DNA of 64,000 nucleotides from Leptodontidium sp. MPI-SDFR-AT-0119. Lineage: Eukaryota > Ascomycota > Leotiomycetes > Helotiales > Leptodontidiaceae. Below are positions 24,393-36,496 of this stretch, in pieces; position 1 is the first letter of the stretch, and each line of letters starts with the position of its first letter. The stretch is taken from the NCBI GenBank assembly GCA_020726505.1, contig JAHLEZ010000003.1, positions 2,232,001 through 2,296,000 of the forward strand, read 5' to 3'. Both the position numbers and the translations under genes were made by a program. Below the pieces are notes generated by a model. The model made no database searches, had not been told where the DNA came from, and saw only the letters and a list, made by a program, of their open reading frames with translations.

Positions 24393-27300
24393 GATTATCA
24401 AGAGGAGCTGACCTCAGCGTTCGAGTGGCAACGAATGGTGAAGGTGTGTGTGAGTGAGTGAGAAGTTCGTATGATGGATGTTGAGGGTGTGGTGGTTGCT
24501 CGAAGGGGCGAGCAAAAGAGTCTATTGCATGGTAACTGGTGAGTGTCGATGTAGGTGGAATGATCGGTATGGGGTGAATAGAGTATGCAATGCAGTCAAC
24601 AAAACAAGCAGTGTTGTATTAAAAGGAAAAAGCGGAAGTGAGTATTTGTCGGATGATTAGGAAGCGGACGCGGTCTCGGGACCTGTTGGAAAGCAATGGA
24701 TCTGTCGCAATGCCGTTGCGTTCGTTGGGTTGTGGATGGTTGTAGAAGCAAGCTGCTTGCTGTCCTGGCTGTGCAGAGTAGTCGTGGAGCAGAGTGGTAG
24801 ATAGAGGAAGTAGGCAATCGGCGGGAGAGCGGGATGGAGCGAGCCAGACCAGCCAGCCAGGCCTGACCTGAATGACCTGGGTGACCTGGGTGACCTGAGT
24901 GATGAGCGATGAGCGATGATGGCGAGGGTGCGGGTGTGGTGGGTGTGGGCAGGGCGAGGGTGGGCGAGGGTTCCTGGCTCCTGGCTTGGGAGACCAGCCC
25001 GGCGTAGATGTGCGTGGATGTGCGTGGATGTGCTCTAATATTGCCCGTAGCTGTCAAAAGACGGGACGGGATGGGATGGGGCACCACCACCTAGCTGGAA
25101 GAGCTGTGGTGAGGCGTATCAGGTCACGGGCGGGCGTCCTTCGGCTACGGCAAGAAAGATTCCAGTCCTACGGTGCCCGCTTGCAACAGGACAGACAGAG
25201 ACGTCGGCAACGGCGAAAATGCTTGCGAGTCAGGTTGACTCAGCACGACCGCAGTCGAGGAGTCTTGTCTTCGTCAGCAGAGAAGGCAACCGACGGACCG
25301 AACCTAAGTGCAAAGTGGAAGTTGAATAGGGATAGGTAAGTAGGTAGAATGTTCTGTCTGTGGCAGTGGCAGTGGCAATTACAAATTCGCCTTCTAATAT
25401 TACAGGATACAGGAGAGCAGAGTGGAGTGGAGTGGTTGCGAGGAGATGTGTAGGTAGCTAGCTGGCTTGGTTCCGAGGACTGCCTACGTAGGGCCCTACT
25501 CGTGGTTGGTTTGTCCAAGGGAGAGGGTCGCCCGAAGAAACAGAGGAGAGAGAGGAGGAGAGAGCAGAGACACACTACTCTACGCTACACTGCACTGTTG
25601 ACATCGACTGGTCGGGACTGGGCCAAGGGCAAACAAAGGCAGGGCAAAGGACAGGTCAGGGCCAGCAGGTGGTCTGCGAATAGTGACCAGACAACAGAAC
25701 AGGCGGTGAATGACCTGGCACAGGGCCCGCGTCGGAGGTGCTGCAGTCGCCAATGCGTGTTGTTGACATGCACTACAACTCTGCAAGCCTCGAGCAGGGC
25801 GACGATGATGTGACGATGAGGCAGCCCGAGTATCAAAAGTATTAATTAGATCCCTCTCCCCCCGCCTCAATGTGCCGGGCAAAGACTACATTCCACGACG
25901 AGCAGCTGGGCATCCATCCATCCATGAATTGAGCCTCATGAGTCGGGCAATGGCTGTGCAAAAGCGAGAGAGGGGGGGAGACAACCAGGTATGGAAGGTT
26001 ACGATACGATATGATACGATGCGATGCGATGCATTGTTGACGTCGTCCTCTTTCACGGTCAATATACGTAGGAGGTCTTCATTTTGGTGGTAGCCTGGTC
26101 TAATCCGGTCTGAAAGGCTAGGTCTTGCGAGACCTGAGTATGTAATGGATGGGGTCAGGGCAATCAATATTCGGACATCAGCATAACCACCTGACGTGAA
26201 GTGAAGCTGGACCTGCAGCACAGCGGAATAGGATCTCCCTCAGCAACGCCCGTCTCACTCATTATTACGATACAGTACATACATACAATCTATTGATGGA
26301 AGCCAACGAGCAGGGCAATCAATATCATGACACAGCTGGGAAAAGAGACTCTAAATTGGTAAAAGTGGAGGCTCTCCAGCTTGACGAGGGGGACGACAAG
26401 GCAAGACGTCGGATCTTCGTCAGTGTCGGAGTCTCAGCATTGGTGTAGGCATATTTCCCGTTTGGGAATTGTGGAGTACTGTGTCCAGACAGCGAGCTGG
26501 AGGTATCAGCTAAAACGGAACATCAGAGAGCAGCTGAAGAGGGGGGAGTGGATGGCTGTGGAGATGTATCAGCTAGTAGGCAGTACCTACTAGTACCGGT
26601 ACTTCCAAGATGAAAGGAGAGAAGAGGTACTGTAGGTTCTAGCGGATATCAATCGATATCCAAGTATCAGCTTCACCAGACCAGAACTTACCTGACTCCA
26701 CTCATTACAATATCGGCACATCATCGAGGAACAAATCGAATGTCTGGATAAATCAAAAACACCAGTAACAACTGCAGTCCTGTACCACAAGACAAGAACA
26801 AGCGTGCTTAGTTTCGCTGTGCTGTGCTGTTCAATAACTACTGGATCAGAGTCCACTTTTACAATAGGGCGACTACCAACCAAGGAAGCAGAAACAGATC
26901 ACATCACATCACACTATCAACAACAACAACATGGCGTGAGTACTGGGTAGGTAACAAGCAACGAATAATCGGCAGATCAACAAACCAATCGACCCAGTTC
27001 AGTCAACTCAAGTCAAATCAAATCCTCTCAAATCAGAAGCACAACACACAGTTGGCCTGTCTCCTCCCCTTCGATCCATTCTATTGGCGATGCTTAACCA
27101 GTAGGAAGCGAAAGCGGGCCAAGAAGGAGGTCAAGGAGGTTAAGGTCTCTGGGTGCATTAGACCTCCACGTAGGAAGGTCTACTGCAGGGCCTCAAGCTT
27201 CTTTTCCAACCAACCTCTACTATCGCTTCTCCTCTTTCTCGTTCGTCCAATTACCAAGTACGTTGGAATATTTTAAAGTAAAGTATCAATTAACATCTAC

Positions 27301-30300
27301 TTAACTAGGTACGTACGATACGGTACCATTCAATATCTGCACTGCCATGAGAGGTCTTACTACCTACCGTAATCTTCCATCTCAGCTCTAGCCTCACCCC
27401 TCGCCATCATCCCTAAAAATACCCCACCATTCTTGGCTCTCTTCACTGTAACCGCCCGTGAAACCTCCCGTCAACTATCACAGCCTCATGCATTTAAAGA
27501 TCTGTGAAAGAGAGGGGCAAGCAAAGATGTGATATCTTCGTACCGACAGGTAGGTACTGTATGGAGAGTATGGGGGCTTTTTCATCACAGCACACCCTCT
27601 CCAAAGTTAAGGTAAAAATGCAGGCCCGCGGGATCTGGCCCATTGCATTCGTCCAAGCAGCTTCATCACCAATCCGGAGCTCAAAGCTTCACTTCGCACA
27701 TCAAAAAGAGGCTTTTTCAGGCCCGAATGCATGGCCGCCCTCCATCCTATCCCACCAGCCATCAGCCATCCCATCCCACCCTGTTCCTGAACCAATCGGC
27801 ACAGCTGAACTCCACGGTTCTACGTTTCAGCGGTGAACTCTGCGCACATCCCCGACTCGTCTGACATCCCTCACCCCATCCCATCCTATCCTCAGACGTG
27901 CATACCCCATCTCACGAATCACCATACCTCTCTAACCCCACACTATCAATCCCAACCAGTCAGTTCGATTGAATCCAGAAAACATGCGCTGCTACGGCGG
28001 GAAAGACTTCCTTGCCTTCTGTGAGCTTCTCCTTCCACTGCCCTCATCCTATCCATTAGCCTCTCTTCTATTCTCCTCTTCCACACACCACACGACCCTT
28101 CTTGCTGTTTAGGATCACCTGCATGCATACCACTACACTATGTTTCGTTTCGTGGGTACTGCCGAACATCGCTTCTCCAATCCTTTCTTGGAGCTAGCTA
28201 TGCATGCACGAAGAGGGGAGGATCGGGACGTGTACTGTACTCCTACGGCTTATTTCGTGTTGGTGGTTGCTATGGCAAGGCTCTCTTCTCTCCCTCTCCT
28301 GTCTTAGGTAGGATATGTTACGGTACGGTATTAAATGTATGAAGGGTGGACGAACGAGCTGGAAACGTGAAATCTGTCTGTCTTACTGTAAAGTAAGATC
28401 TTAGAAAGAAGGAAATAAATGTAAGAAAACTATACTCACTTTGAGTCGATATCACTCACTCTCCCAGCCACTAATCGATAGTAGTCCTGTCATAACATAT
28501 CACATCCCATCCCATCCCACCTCAGCACTCCACCATTAGCAGCAGCACATATCATCCAAGGTACACACACATACTTTTATCTGTCGCCATACGCGGGAGA
28601 GCCTCGCCTCGCCTGGCGCTACATCCTTCTGATCCTCTGCCGTCCTCCACTCCTCCCACTCCTCCATACTGCACCATACCCACAATACCCCGCTAACCCC
28701 TCCTGCTCTGATACGTACGATAGGATGTGGGTACTTACCTAGAGGTAGTATTGACTGTAAGATAGACCATCCACGATACACCTTGCATCCTACCTATCTC
28801 ACAAACAGACTATGAAATATAGCAGTTTCATCTTTGATCATTGGATTCTCTTTCTTACCTAGCTGGGTATGTGAGTATGGTATTACCAGTACCCCCACCA
28901 TGTCTTCGGGGCAGTTCTCATTCCATTCCCTTCTCAGCTTCAGAGTGGGGGACCATACTAGAAGCCGAAGCGGGGTGAGGGGCTTTCTCCATACGCTCAC
29001 TCACAACCCAAGAAACTGTACCTCAGCGTCTCGCTCGCACCTTCGAAAACACGAAAACACTATACACTACAATAGATGTAAATGTAAAAATAAAACCCCC
29101 CCTCCTTCCCCCAAAACACAAAAAACTTAAATCACAATCACAATCACAATCACATCCCCTCCCAAAAATACAACAACACTAATTCTATCCATCACTCAAG
29201 TATCTTTCCACCTCATGCAGGGCACAATCCCATCCCATCCCCATCGCACATCCACCAAAGGACAAAAGCCCAAAGTATTGGCCCAGAAGCCGGCGCTTCA
29301 ATGCATACAGTATGTGAACCTGAACCCTTGTCTCACGCGCACACACGCACGCACGCACGCGGAAGGGAAGGGAAGCACATGCAGCCTTTACTCCGTGCGG
29401 TTCGGTTCGATGCGGGGTATGTCCGTCCAGATGTCCAGATGTCCAGATCCACAGTACTGGAAATGGGATGTGAAGGGGATATACGGAGTACCGTAGGCAG
29501 GTAGGTTCATGTGCTTTTCTTATGGAGTTGGGGAGGCTGTCTGCATTTAGTACCTTGAGGGAGTTCCTTATGGTTTGGAGCGGGATGTGAATAGGTACAG
29601 TAAGCGAAAGGTGGGAGTGGGAGGCTGGGCTGGGCGGCTATGGGATGTATCTTTGTAGGTGGAAGTGCATTAGGTAAGGTAGTGTGAAGAAATGTCAATA
29701 TGTGTTTTTAGGTTACTGTATTGTCCTGTAAAGGGGGGTGAGGCTCTACCTTCCTTGAGTGGGTTAGTGAGAGTTTTTTTCTCACTTATTTCGTTAGTAC
29801 GAAACTAGAAGATGGATGATGTTTTTCATCAGGTTTCTCGCTTGAGGGATGACGACGTTGAGTTTAGTTACGTACCTAATCTTGACACAGGATGACGGGC
29901 GTGTTGTTATTGTATGGTTTAATGTGGAAATTTCTCAAAAGGGGTTGTATTGATATTATATTATTCTAAATAACAGTTTTGCATTTGAAAGGGAAGAAAT
30001 GGAAGAAGGAAAGAAGGAAGAAGAGAAAGTAAATGTATATGGAACGAGATACAGCGTGAGTTCCTGCCAAAGGAAAGGCAACATAGCTGCTCTGATCGGA
30101 ACAAGACCTGACTATGATAACATGCTGATGAAGATTTCTGAATATAAAGATAGACGCAAATACAGATAAATAGTAAGAGAGTTGAAGGAGATTGAACAGC
30201 TAGGCTCTCACAAGTCGACAGTACAGTACAAGAAAGGAAACGGAACAGCTAGAGCATCGAACACAACCCAACCACAACTCAGCAAAGCCAAACCCCCAAC

Positions 30301-30313
30301 AAAAGGAATCCAT
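24393..30313. other. 5.9-kb stretch without a supportable gene
   Basis: This lies between the start of the J-protein gene and the stop of the next minus-strand gene. It contains GACCTGGGT-type tandem blocks (about 24,868-24,900), GATGC-type repeats (about 25,995-26,030), many TACCTACC/GGTAGGTA motifs, CAATCA repeats (about 29,129-29,152) and CACG repeats (about 29,343-29,359). One candidate small spliced ORF (26,931-27,276) is listed separately. An ATG at 27,984 followed by a consensus donor at 28,021 could be a first exon, but the nearest good acceptor leads straight into a stop. Long promoters or non-coding transcripts are possible. Confidence 0.4.
26931..27276 (+). CDS. Candidate small spliced ORF, 59 codons (weak)
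   Basis: An ATG after a CAACAACAAC leader is followed at once by a good donor (ATGGC|GTGAGT at 26,936). An acceptor TTAACCAG ends at 27,101. Joining 26,931-26,935 to 27,102-27,276 keeps one frame: MARKRKRAKKEVKEVK, then a hydrophobic C-terminal half and a stop. The layout recalls fungal ribosomal-protein genes, which often have an intron right after the start. The product, though, matches no ribosomal protein I know. The unspliced ATG frame ends after two codons. It could be chance. Confidence 0.22.
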
Positions 30314-32761
30314 CTAAGTCCTATTATCCTTCATCCACTTCCTGCAAGCCTGCTTATAAGAAATGACAAAGCTTCCCCTGCCATTCTCAGCATGAGCCCT
30401 CGCCTCCTCAACAACAGCCTTCATCTCAGGCGTCTCCTTACGACAGAAAGCAATATTGCCACTCTTCTCATCCATCTCCTGGACCTGTGCGCGGATGGCG
30501 TCGCAGTGCTTGTGCGCGCCGCGGCTGGTGTGGATCTGGTGCATGTTGTGTACCCAGTGGTCTGGGTGGTCTTGAGGGTATGACGCTGGGCCCTTGCCGG
30601 TTGATTTGTCTGGGAATTGGATTCCTAGGGAGCAGTAGGCGAGGGTAGCGGCTTAGCGGTGGGAGGTGCTTGAGGTTCTGTATAGGAAATTGGATTAGTT
30701 TGTGTTGATAGGAGGGAGGACGAGGGTGTGAGGTGAAGTGTGAGGTGGCGGGTGAGGTGAAGGGTGAAATAGAATTTGGACTCGACTCACGTGTGGGCAG
30801 ATCTGAGTGAACAACTCATTAGCAGCACCAGTCTGGAAATCAGACTGGTTAGCACCCAATCCCATCCTTGCCATGAAGTCAGGAGTCTCGTTCGATCTCC
30901 AGTCACCGCACGTACACGGGAACTGCTGGTTCTGATTGTACTTCAAGCCGAAGTGGACTTTGTTGTCGAACTCGGCGAGCTTGACGCTGGTGGAGTAGCA
31001 GACTGGAAGCGCGAGACCGCTGACTTCGCTTTGAAGCGTACGGTCCAAGGAGAGGATGTCGCGAGTTCCATTACCAGCCAGCTGTCCGAGGGCGGGAGGA
31101 GAATTGCCGGTCTCGTGGTAGTGGTGGAGCGAGTCCTTGAGCAGTTGCTTGACGGAGAGCGAGTATTGTGGGAGAGCCATCTTGCCGATGAGAGTCCGCT
31201 CGCGGTTACCGGTTGACTGTGTAGTGAAGCATTGGACTTGACAAGCGGTGAACTCGTCATCCTCTGGGCAGTATCGGCTGTCGGCGTTGGCCCATTTGGA
31301 CTTGCATGCATCCTGGGCCTTTATGTCGCCGGGTCGGTTGGCACATTTCTGGTAGCATTTGCTGTTGGCGAGGGAAGATGTGATGAGCGATTCCTTGAAA
31401 CGTTGGGTCATGATGCTGAAGCCAGTTAGCCATAGTTAACAATTTGTAGAATGTAATTAGCATACGTCTCGTAGATGGAGTGGCCTTGCTTCAGACGCTG
31501 CAAAGCGCCGAACATCTCGTCATGATCCAGGTACAAAGCCAAGTACGAAGCTTCCATCTCAAGAGCATTACCGTTAGAGAGAGCCTTCATCAGCCTCTCC
31601 AAAACAGCTCTCATATCCATGAAAGCCTTCGAGACGTGGGAAGCCATCTTGGTGGCTCGTTCCCAGTTCTGATTCTGCATACCTCCACCGACCTCAGCAC
31701 AAAGTCCACCGATATAAGCTTGCGCCATGACGAGGTGGTAGTTGTTCTGCCCCTTCTCAGCCCAATCACCATACCAGTCATCAGTCCACCTCATGCCCTC
31801 GAACATCATTTGCATCTCGGCAACTTGCTTGATGAGACCAATACCAGTTCCGATGAAATGATTATTAGCGGCGAAATCCTGTTGCTGCTTGTTCTCTCCT
31901 GCTTTGGCTATCTTCTCACCGGCAAGGATGTACTCACCAGCGCCGTTGGGGATGGCACCGAGACCAAAGCCGAGTGCAGTTTGGGCGATTTGGAAAGACA
32001 GTTCGTAGGCGAACTTAATGAGCATGCAAGCAATCTCACTTTCTGTACTCGCCTGGGTAGTGAAGTCGGTAATGATGGACATGATACTTCCATCGATGTT
32101 GGACTGGACTGTGCCTAGCAGTTCCTATCAGGTATGTTAGCCACCAGACGTTGTTCAGACAGCGAAGGGTACTTACATGCATAGTCGAGATGTACTTGGA
32201 GATCGAATCCATCTGCTTGAAAGTTAAATAGATCTTTCTGGCCTGGTCTAGAAGCTGTGGGGTGGTGAGACCCAAGTTCCTCCTCTCTAGGTGGTTGGTG
32301 ACATCTTTGCACGAAGGCATGTGATTGCAGCCCTTGGATTGAAGGTTGCACTCAAAGTCGGACGTTTGCATGATCTCCCTGGCGAAGAGAGTCATTTCAC
32401 CAAACTTCTTGTAAGCTTCGGGATCCTGCTTTGCCTTTGAGGTCATGAAATCATTGTACCAGAGAGAAACATTTGCTTGACGGAGGTTCTCGTTGGTGAC
32501 GTCGAAGAAAGCAGGCTGGCAGTCACCGTGCTTCTCGTAGGCATCGATGGCTTCCTGGGTAACATACCAGATGGAATCACGGATTGGCTGGCCGTTGGGA
32601 GCAGTGCCCTCGGTCACGAGTGACAGTCCGTCGGCTTGAGCGATACCGCGGCCGGATTCATCGTTGTTGGTGATGGGCGAGCAGGATGCGAATTGGAGGA
32701 TTGGCATCAAAAGTAGGACCATAAGGACTGACAGGAGCCCACGCTGAACTTGCTTTGCCAT
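30314..32761 (-). CDS. Secreted Cys-containing protein, unknown family
   Basis: Exons are 32,761-32,177, 32,124-31,466, 31,415-30,791 and a last exon ending at the stop at 30,314, for about 735 residues. The first three junctions are canonical and in phase. Residues 1-28 form a signal peptide (MAKQVQRGLLSVLMVLLLMP). The mature chain has scattered cysteines (CNLQSKGCNHMPSC, CYQKC, CTCGDW) and long amphipathic helices, with no membrane segment after the signal. I do not recognise a catalytic domain. The join to the last exon is unresolved: the best donor (30,790, phase 0) and best acceptor (AG at 30,679-30,678) do not lead into the plausible C-terminal frame. That frame is open only from 30,652 downward. 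A weak alternative, donor GTCGAG at 30,786 with acceptor CTAAG ending at 30,652, would keep it. Confidence 0.68.
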
Positions 32762-34061
32762 ACTGAGCGAATGTGGTTCCTCTTGTCTGATAGAACAGTT
32801 GATTAGTCTCAGGAGCAGATGGGAGGATCGAAGATGGCCTACGAGGATTGTAGTAGACCCTTGTAAAGGTGAAAGGTCTGATGTAAAGGTGAGAGGTCTG
32901 AGATGAAGATATCCTAAGTTTCAAAAGGAACAGAATGATGATTGTGGGAGACAGAGAGTATATGTAGAATATCTAGGGAGCGAACTACGTAAGCATTGAG
33001 GAGCTTGCCTAGACTTTGTGCCCCATCAACAGTAGTATATTGCCAGGTGCATCATAGACTCGACTTGGTTTGACCTAGTTTGACTGAAAGTGTTCTGGCC
33101 AGCAGTTGATTTGGGACGAGACCCAAGGACACCCATATCCGTCGTCAAATCTGAACTCGCTCGAGATTAACAAAAGCTTGACCTCGACGGCAGCAGCCGT
33201 TACCATGGCACGCGACAAGCCTAACGCCTATGGCATCACACTTACAAAAAAAACTCAGTCATTGAAATTGAGTATTCGCAGCCTATCTGACTTACAAACT
33301 TCGATCTTGGTAGACGGGCAGCCCACTTCCCGTTCGCGGGCCCGGCAGCAAGCCTCAGCAGAGGAAGGTTGGCGAGTATGGAAAAGGATAGTTGTGATGG
33401 CTAGCAATAGCTGGAAGAAAACCCTTGCGTTCTCAGGACCTGGAGATGATGCACTAGCTCAACCACCCTCTGGAGACGAGACATTAGTCTCAAATCTGAG
33501 GAATGGATAGGAATAGCGTCCGTGATTAGAACGATATAGGTCTCAACAATCTTATAGGGCTGAAACCGCTGCGAGAAGAGAGTAATTTACACAAACGCCA
33601 ATTCTGATACGCAACTTATTCAGTGCCTCCCAGCCAGCCAGAGTAGTCACCTGCAAGGCCAAATAATAACATGAGCCGAACTTTAAGATTTACTCACAAC
33701 GACGATAGTTGAACGCACATATGTAATTCCAGGAAGTGAAATGACTTGGAAAGTTTCCTACCTGGGGGAAATACAAAGGGTAAGCCATCATTATCCACAT
33801 ATTAACTAGCAATTATTCCGTTCAAGCAATCTTAATGCCGGTTTGCCAATTCTAGAACGCCAATTTGGAGAACCAAACAGGAAGGAGTAAGTGCATGACA
33901 TCAGTAGGCCCACTGTCATAAACATAATTACCTAACCATCTAGCTAGCAACTCTCGCTCCCACTGAAAATGGTGTCCTGAGACGTCGGTAGGGTGCATTC
34001 GTTGGATCTCCACAAGACCGGGTGGCTGGATGTCACAGGCGTCAAACGAGTTCCATGAAGC
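32762..34061. other. Intergenic stretch with one doubtful small ORF
   Basis: The first part is the promoter side of the secreted-protein gene. From 33,511 to 34,061 nothing was recognised. The only open frame with a reasonable start is at 33,205-33,510, listed separately. Confidence 0.4.
33205..33510 (+). CDS. Doubtful 101-residue hypothetical protein
   Basis: A single frame with ATG in good context (TTACCATGGC). The product starts MARDKPNAYGI and is hydrophilic, with a Lys/Ser/Arg/Gln-rich middle. No domain is visible. Its codon composition is balanced, which is the main reason to list it. It sits divergent from the secreted-protein gene at 32,761. It may equally be an unused frame. Confidence 0.25.
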   Translation: MARDKPNAYGITLTKKTQSLKLSIRSLSDLQTSILVDGQPTSRSRARQQASAEEGWRVWKRIVVMASNSWKKTLAFSGPGDDALAQPPSGDETLVSNLRNG

Positions 34062-35368
34062 TCATCCCTCGCATACTGGTAAATCGATATCGACCACTAT
34101 AGGCTTGTTGAATTTTCTTCCACCTGTGTGCGGATAACTAGATGCCACAATGGCTGCATTGACGACACAGGTTTCTCTGCGTCCCAATCTGCCAGACAGG
34201 GCTTCCAAATCACATCTCTGTGATGGTGGTAATCCTCCTTGACCTCGAGCGGCTGGAAGCAGAGCTTCTGACAGCACAGGAAATGGATTTGCTTTGGGAT
34301 GGGAAAGTCCCATTATAGTACTGGTATTTGACGTCAGCTTCCAAGGTTCCTCGGGCTCGTTTCCGTCCGAGTGGAGGACCGGTATAGTGTGTTGCAGCGA
34401 TTGGGAGGTTCCTTCCTTTGAAGCGGCCACTAGATCTCCAACACTGCCGTCATTATCAATCGTATTTCGGCCTTTCGCAGTAAGATCCACTAGTGACATC
34501 TTCTTGTTATCTCGGCCTGGATCTTCCCACCTCTCCAAGCCATGCTCTCTGTACTTGATATTCGAGGCACCAAGGTCCCAGCGAATAAGTTCGGCACCTC
34601 TGCCGTCATGTACATGCCCACATATCGCCAGTCTTGGTCGAACTCTCCACAATGCTTCGCGTAAACTCTCACACCCAGCGGCCTTTCGTTCTTTTCGTTC
34701 GTCGCAGTGGTATTTTGGAGGAGTGTGTGTAAGAACGATATCAGCATCGAGAGGTATGCGATCCCATATTTGCCTCGCTTCGTCCATGCTGTATCCGAAA
34801 GCCCACATGCCATCCGCAGGAGAGTATGGAGAACCAAATATCTTGAACGATGTTCGTGGGCCGGTGGGGGAAGTGAGGTTGATCACAACGGAATCGTGCT
34901 TGAGCCATGTAATCGAAGAGGATTGCTCTAATAATTCTTGACATTTGGCTGGATCTTGTGGATTTTGATTGTGGAAATAGAGGCCATATTGGGAATAGAA
35001 ATCGGTATCTAGAGTTATGTCGTGGTTGCCTGAGCATGTCAGTACCCCAGCACTTGTGCAGGTCCAAAGAAGTAGTAGAAGTGTATGATCTGCATACCAG
35101 CAATAACAATCTTCTTCTCAAAGTCAGCTTCCTCCAGCCAATTGACAGTCCTCTTCAGTTCCGAGTAAGAGCCCTGGTTGGTCATATCTCCAGCACATAT
35201 AAGAACATCTCCCGTTGGAAGCTTGAAGGCACCGCCTGGACAAGCATTGTGTGTATCCGAGATGCAAACAAACCGGGTTCGGCGTGTTGTTGGTTGCGCG
35301 TCAGGCATAGTTTGGGAAGGGAAGCTGGTGTATATCGTAGGAGGCCTAGAATATGTGCTTGACTTCAA
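34062..35368 (-). CDS. Calcineurin-like metallophosphoesterase (MPPED type)
   Basis: Two exons, 35,368-35,098 and 35,029-34,062, give 412 residues. The splice joins IVIAG to NHD and so creates the metal-binding GNHD motif. The full metallophosphoesterase set is visible in order: SDTH (37-40), GDMTNQG starting at 60, GNHD (91-94), VLTHTPP and GHVHDGRG. These ligate a dinuclear metal centre. The closest known architecture is the MPPED1/MPPED2 group and its fungal relatives, which hydrolyse phosphodiesters; the natural substrate is unknown. The C-terminal 130 residues are a fungal-type extension ending with the CVVNAAIVASSYPHTGG and VVDIDLP blocks. There is no signal peptide. A second in-frame ATG at 35,308 (MPDAQ) is a possible start. 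Confidence 0.9.
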
Positions 35369-36496
35369 GGTTGGGTTATAACATCGACCTGAGGGAAGGG
35401 ACCACCGCCTGCTGGTGCCTGAGCCAGTATTTCAGCACTTGGTCTGATTGGTAGCAACAGAACGGAGCGCTATCTGAGAAGTGTAGCATAACGTTGATGA
35501 CTCGATACTAGCCAGGGCAGTTATTTTCTTTCTGATACCGTATACTCGACTTTATATCTTCCTTGCACCGAAGCTCAATGGTGCCGTTTCCTCATTCCCA
35601 GACGATGCGCAGAACCGCCGGCTCCGAGACAAACGGACTGCAGAGTGAACTGTGAGGATATATCATATCTCAGATACGCGGCCTGGCTGAATCTCGGGAG
35701 GGAATGGACAGGACGCCCCGGATTGCATTATTCTGTGTAATTCCTTTGTCGTTGGCAAGCGGTATAATGTTGGCTGTTATCGCATCGTGGAGCTGAGCTC
35801 TGCCACGGATACTGTCTCTTCCCTCGTATCGCCCCTTTCTTAGTTTTGGTGGTGACAATGAATTGAATTGACTGATAATGTTGTTGGGTTGATGTTTGTT
35901 CATGCTGCTCTGGCCTCGACCGGCCTTAAACCCCCCATTCTTATTAGCCCGTCGCTAAATGCTTCCAATGCAGCAAGGCAAGACAACATCGAGCTCCCAT
36001 CCCCTTTCGCAAGCAGCAGCAGCAGTAAGGGAATACAAACGAAAACTCCCTCCCGCCCTCCTCCCCCCTCGCTGCATCATCTGCAAACCTTCTCAATCTC
36101 CTAAAAAGCCGCCGCCCTCTGCGATCTTTTCTTTGATTTCACTCTTTCTGGGCCATTGTTCGCATTCGCGCCACTACCGGGACTGTCAACGCACGTCCTC
36201 CGCCCTAGGAGACAAACCCCTTCCCTCCCTCCTATCAATTGTCCGGCTTTGATCTTTGTGACGGCATTGTGCTTTGTCTAGATCCCTATAAATCAACATC
36301 CATCCGCTGGCGATTTCTCTCTGTCTCTCGTTCGAGTCCTGTTCTGTTTCTGCAGCGACATCCTCATACCCTTAGTCCGCCTGGTCGAAGCTACGCCGAT
36401 CCCTGTTTGCGGACGACGCTCCTTACAACAACACCAAAAAATATCACCGTCAAGATTGATACCTTCAACTTTGATCTAGAGAAACCTGAGGTCAAG
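35369..36496. promoter_or_regulatory. Divergent upstream region, phosphoesterase / TeaR-like gene
   Basis: A 1.1-kb divergent region. Its right half, about 35,980-36,480, is rich in C and T and looks like the long pyrimidine-rich promoter or 5' UTR of the downstream gene. An in-frame ATG far upstream (36,239) belongs to a frame with poor protein character and was not used as start. Confidence 0.5.

Noticed and set aside
27984..28112. ATG plus 37-base exon with donor GTGAGC (MRCYGGKDFLAF)
   Set aside because: Looks like a first exon, but the good acceptor at 28,112 creates an immediate stop and no continuing exon was found.
31480..32118. Plus-strand 212-codon frame
   Set aside because: Antisense to exon 2 of the secreted unknown protein, whose spliced model has a signal peptide and consistent phases.
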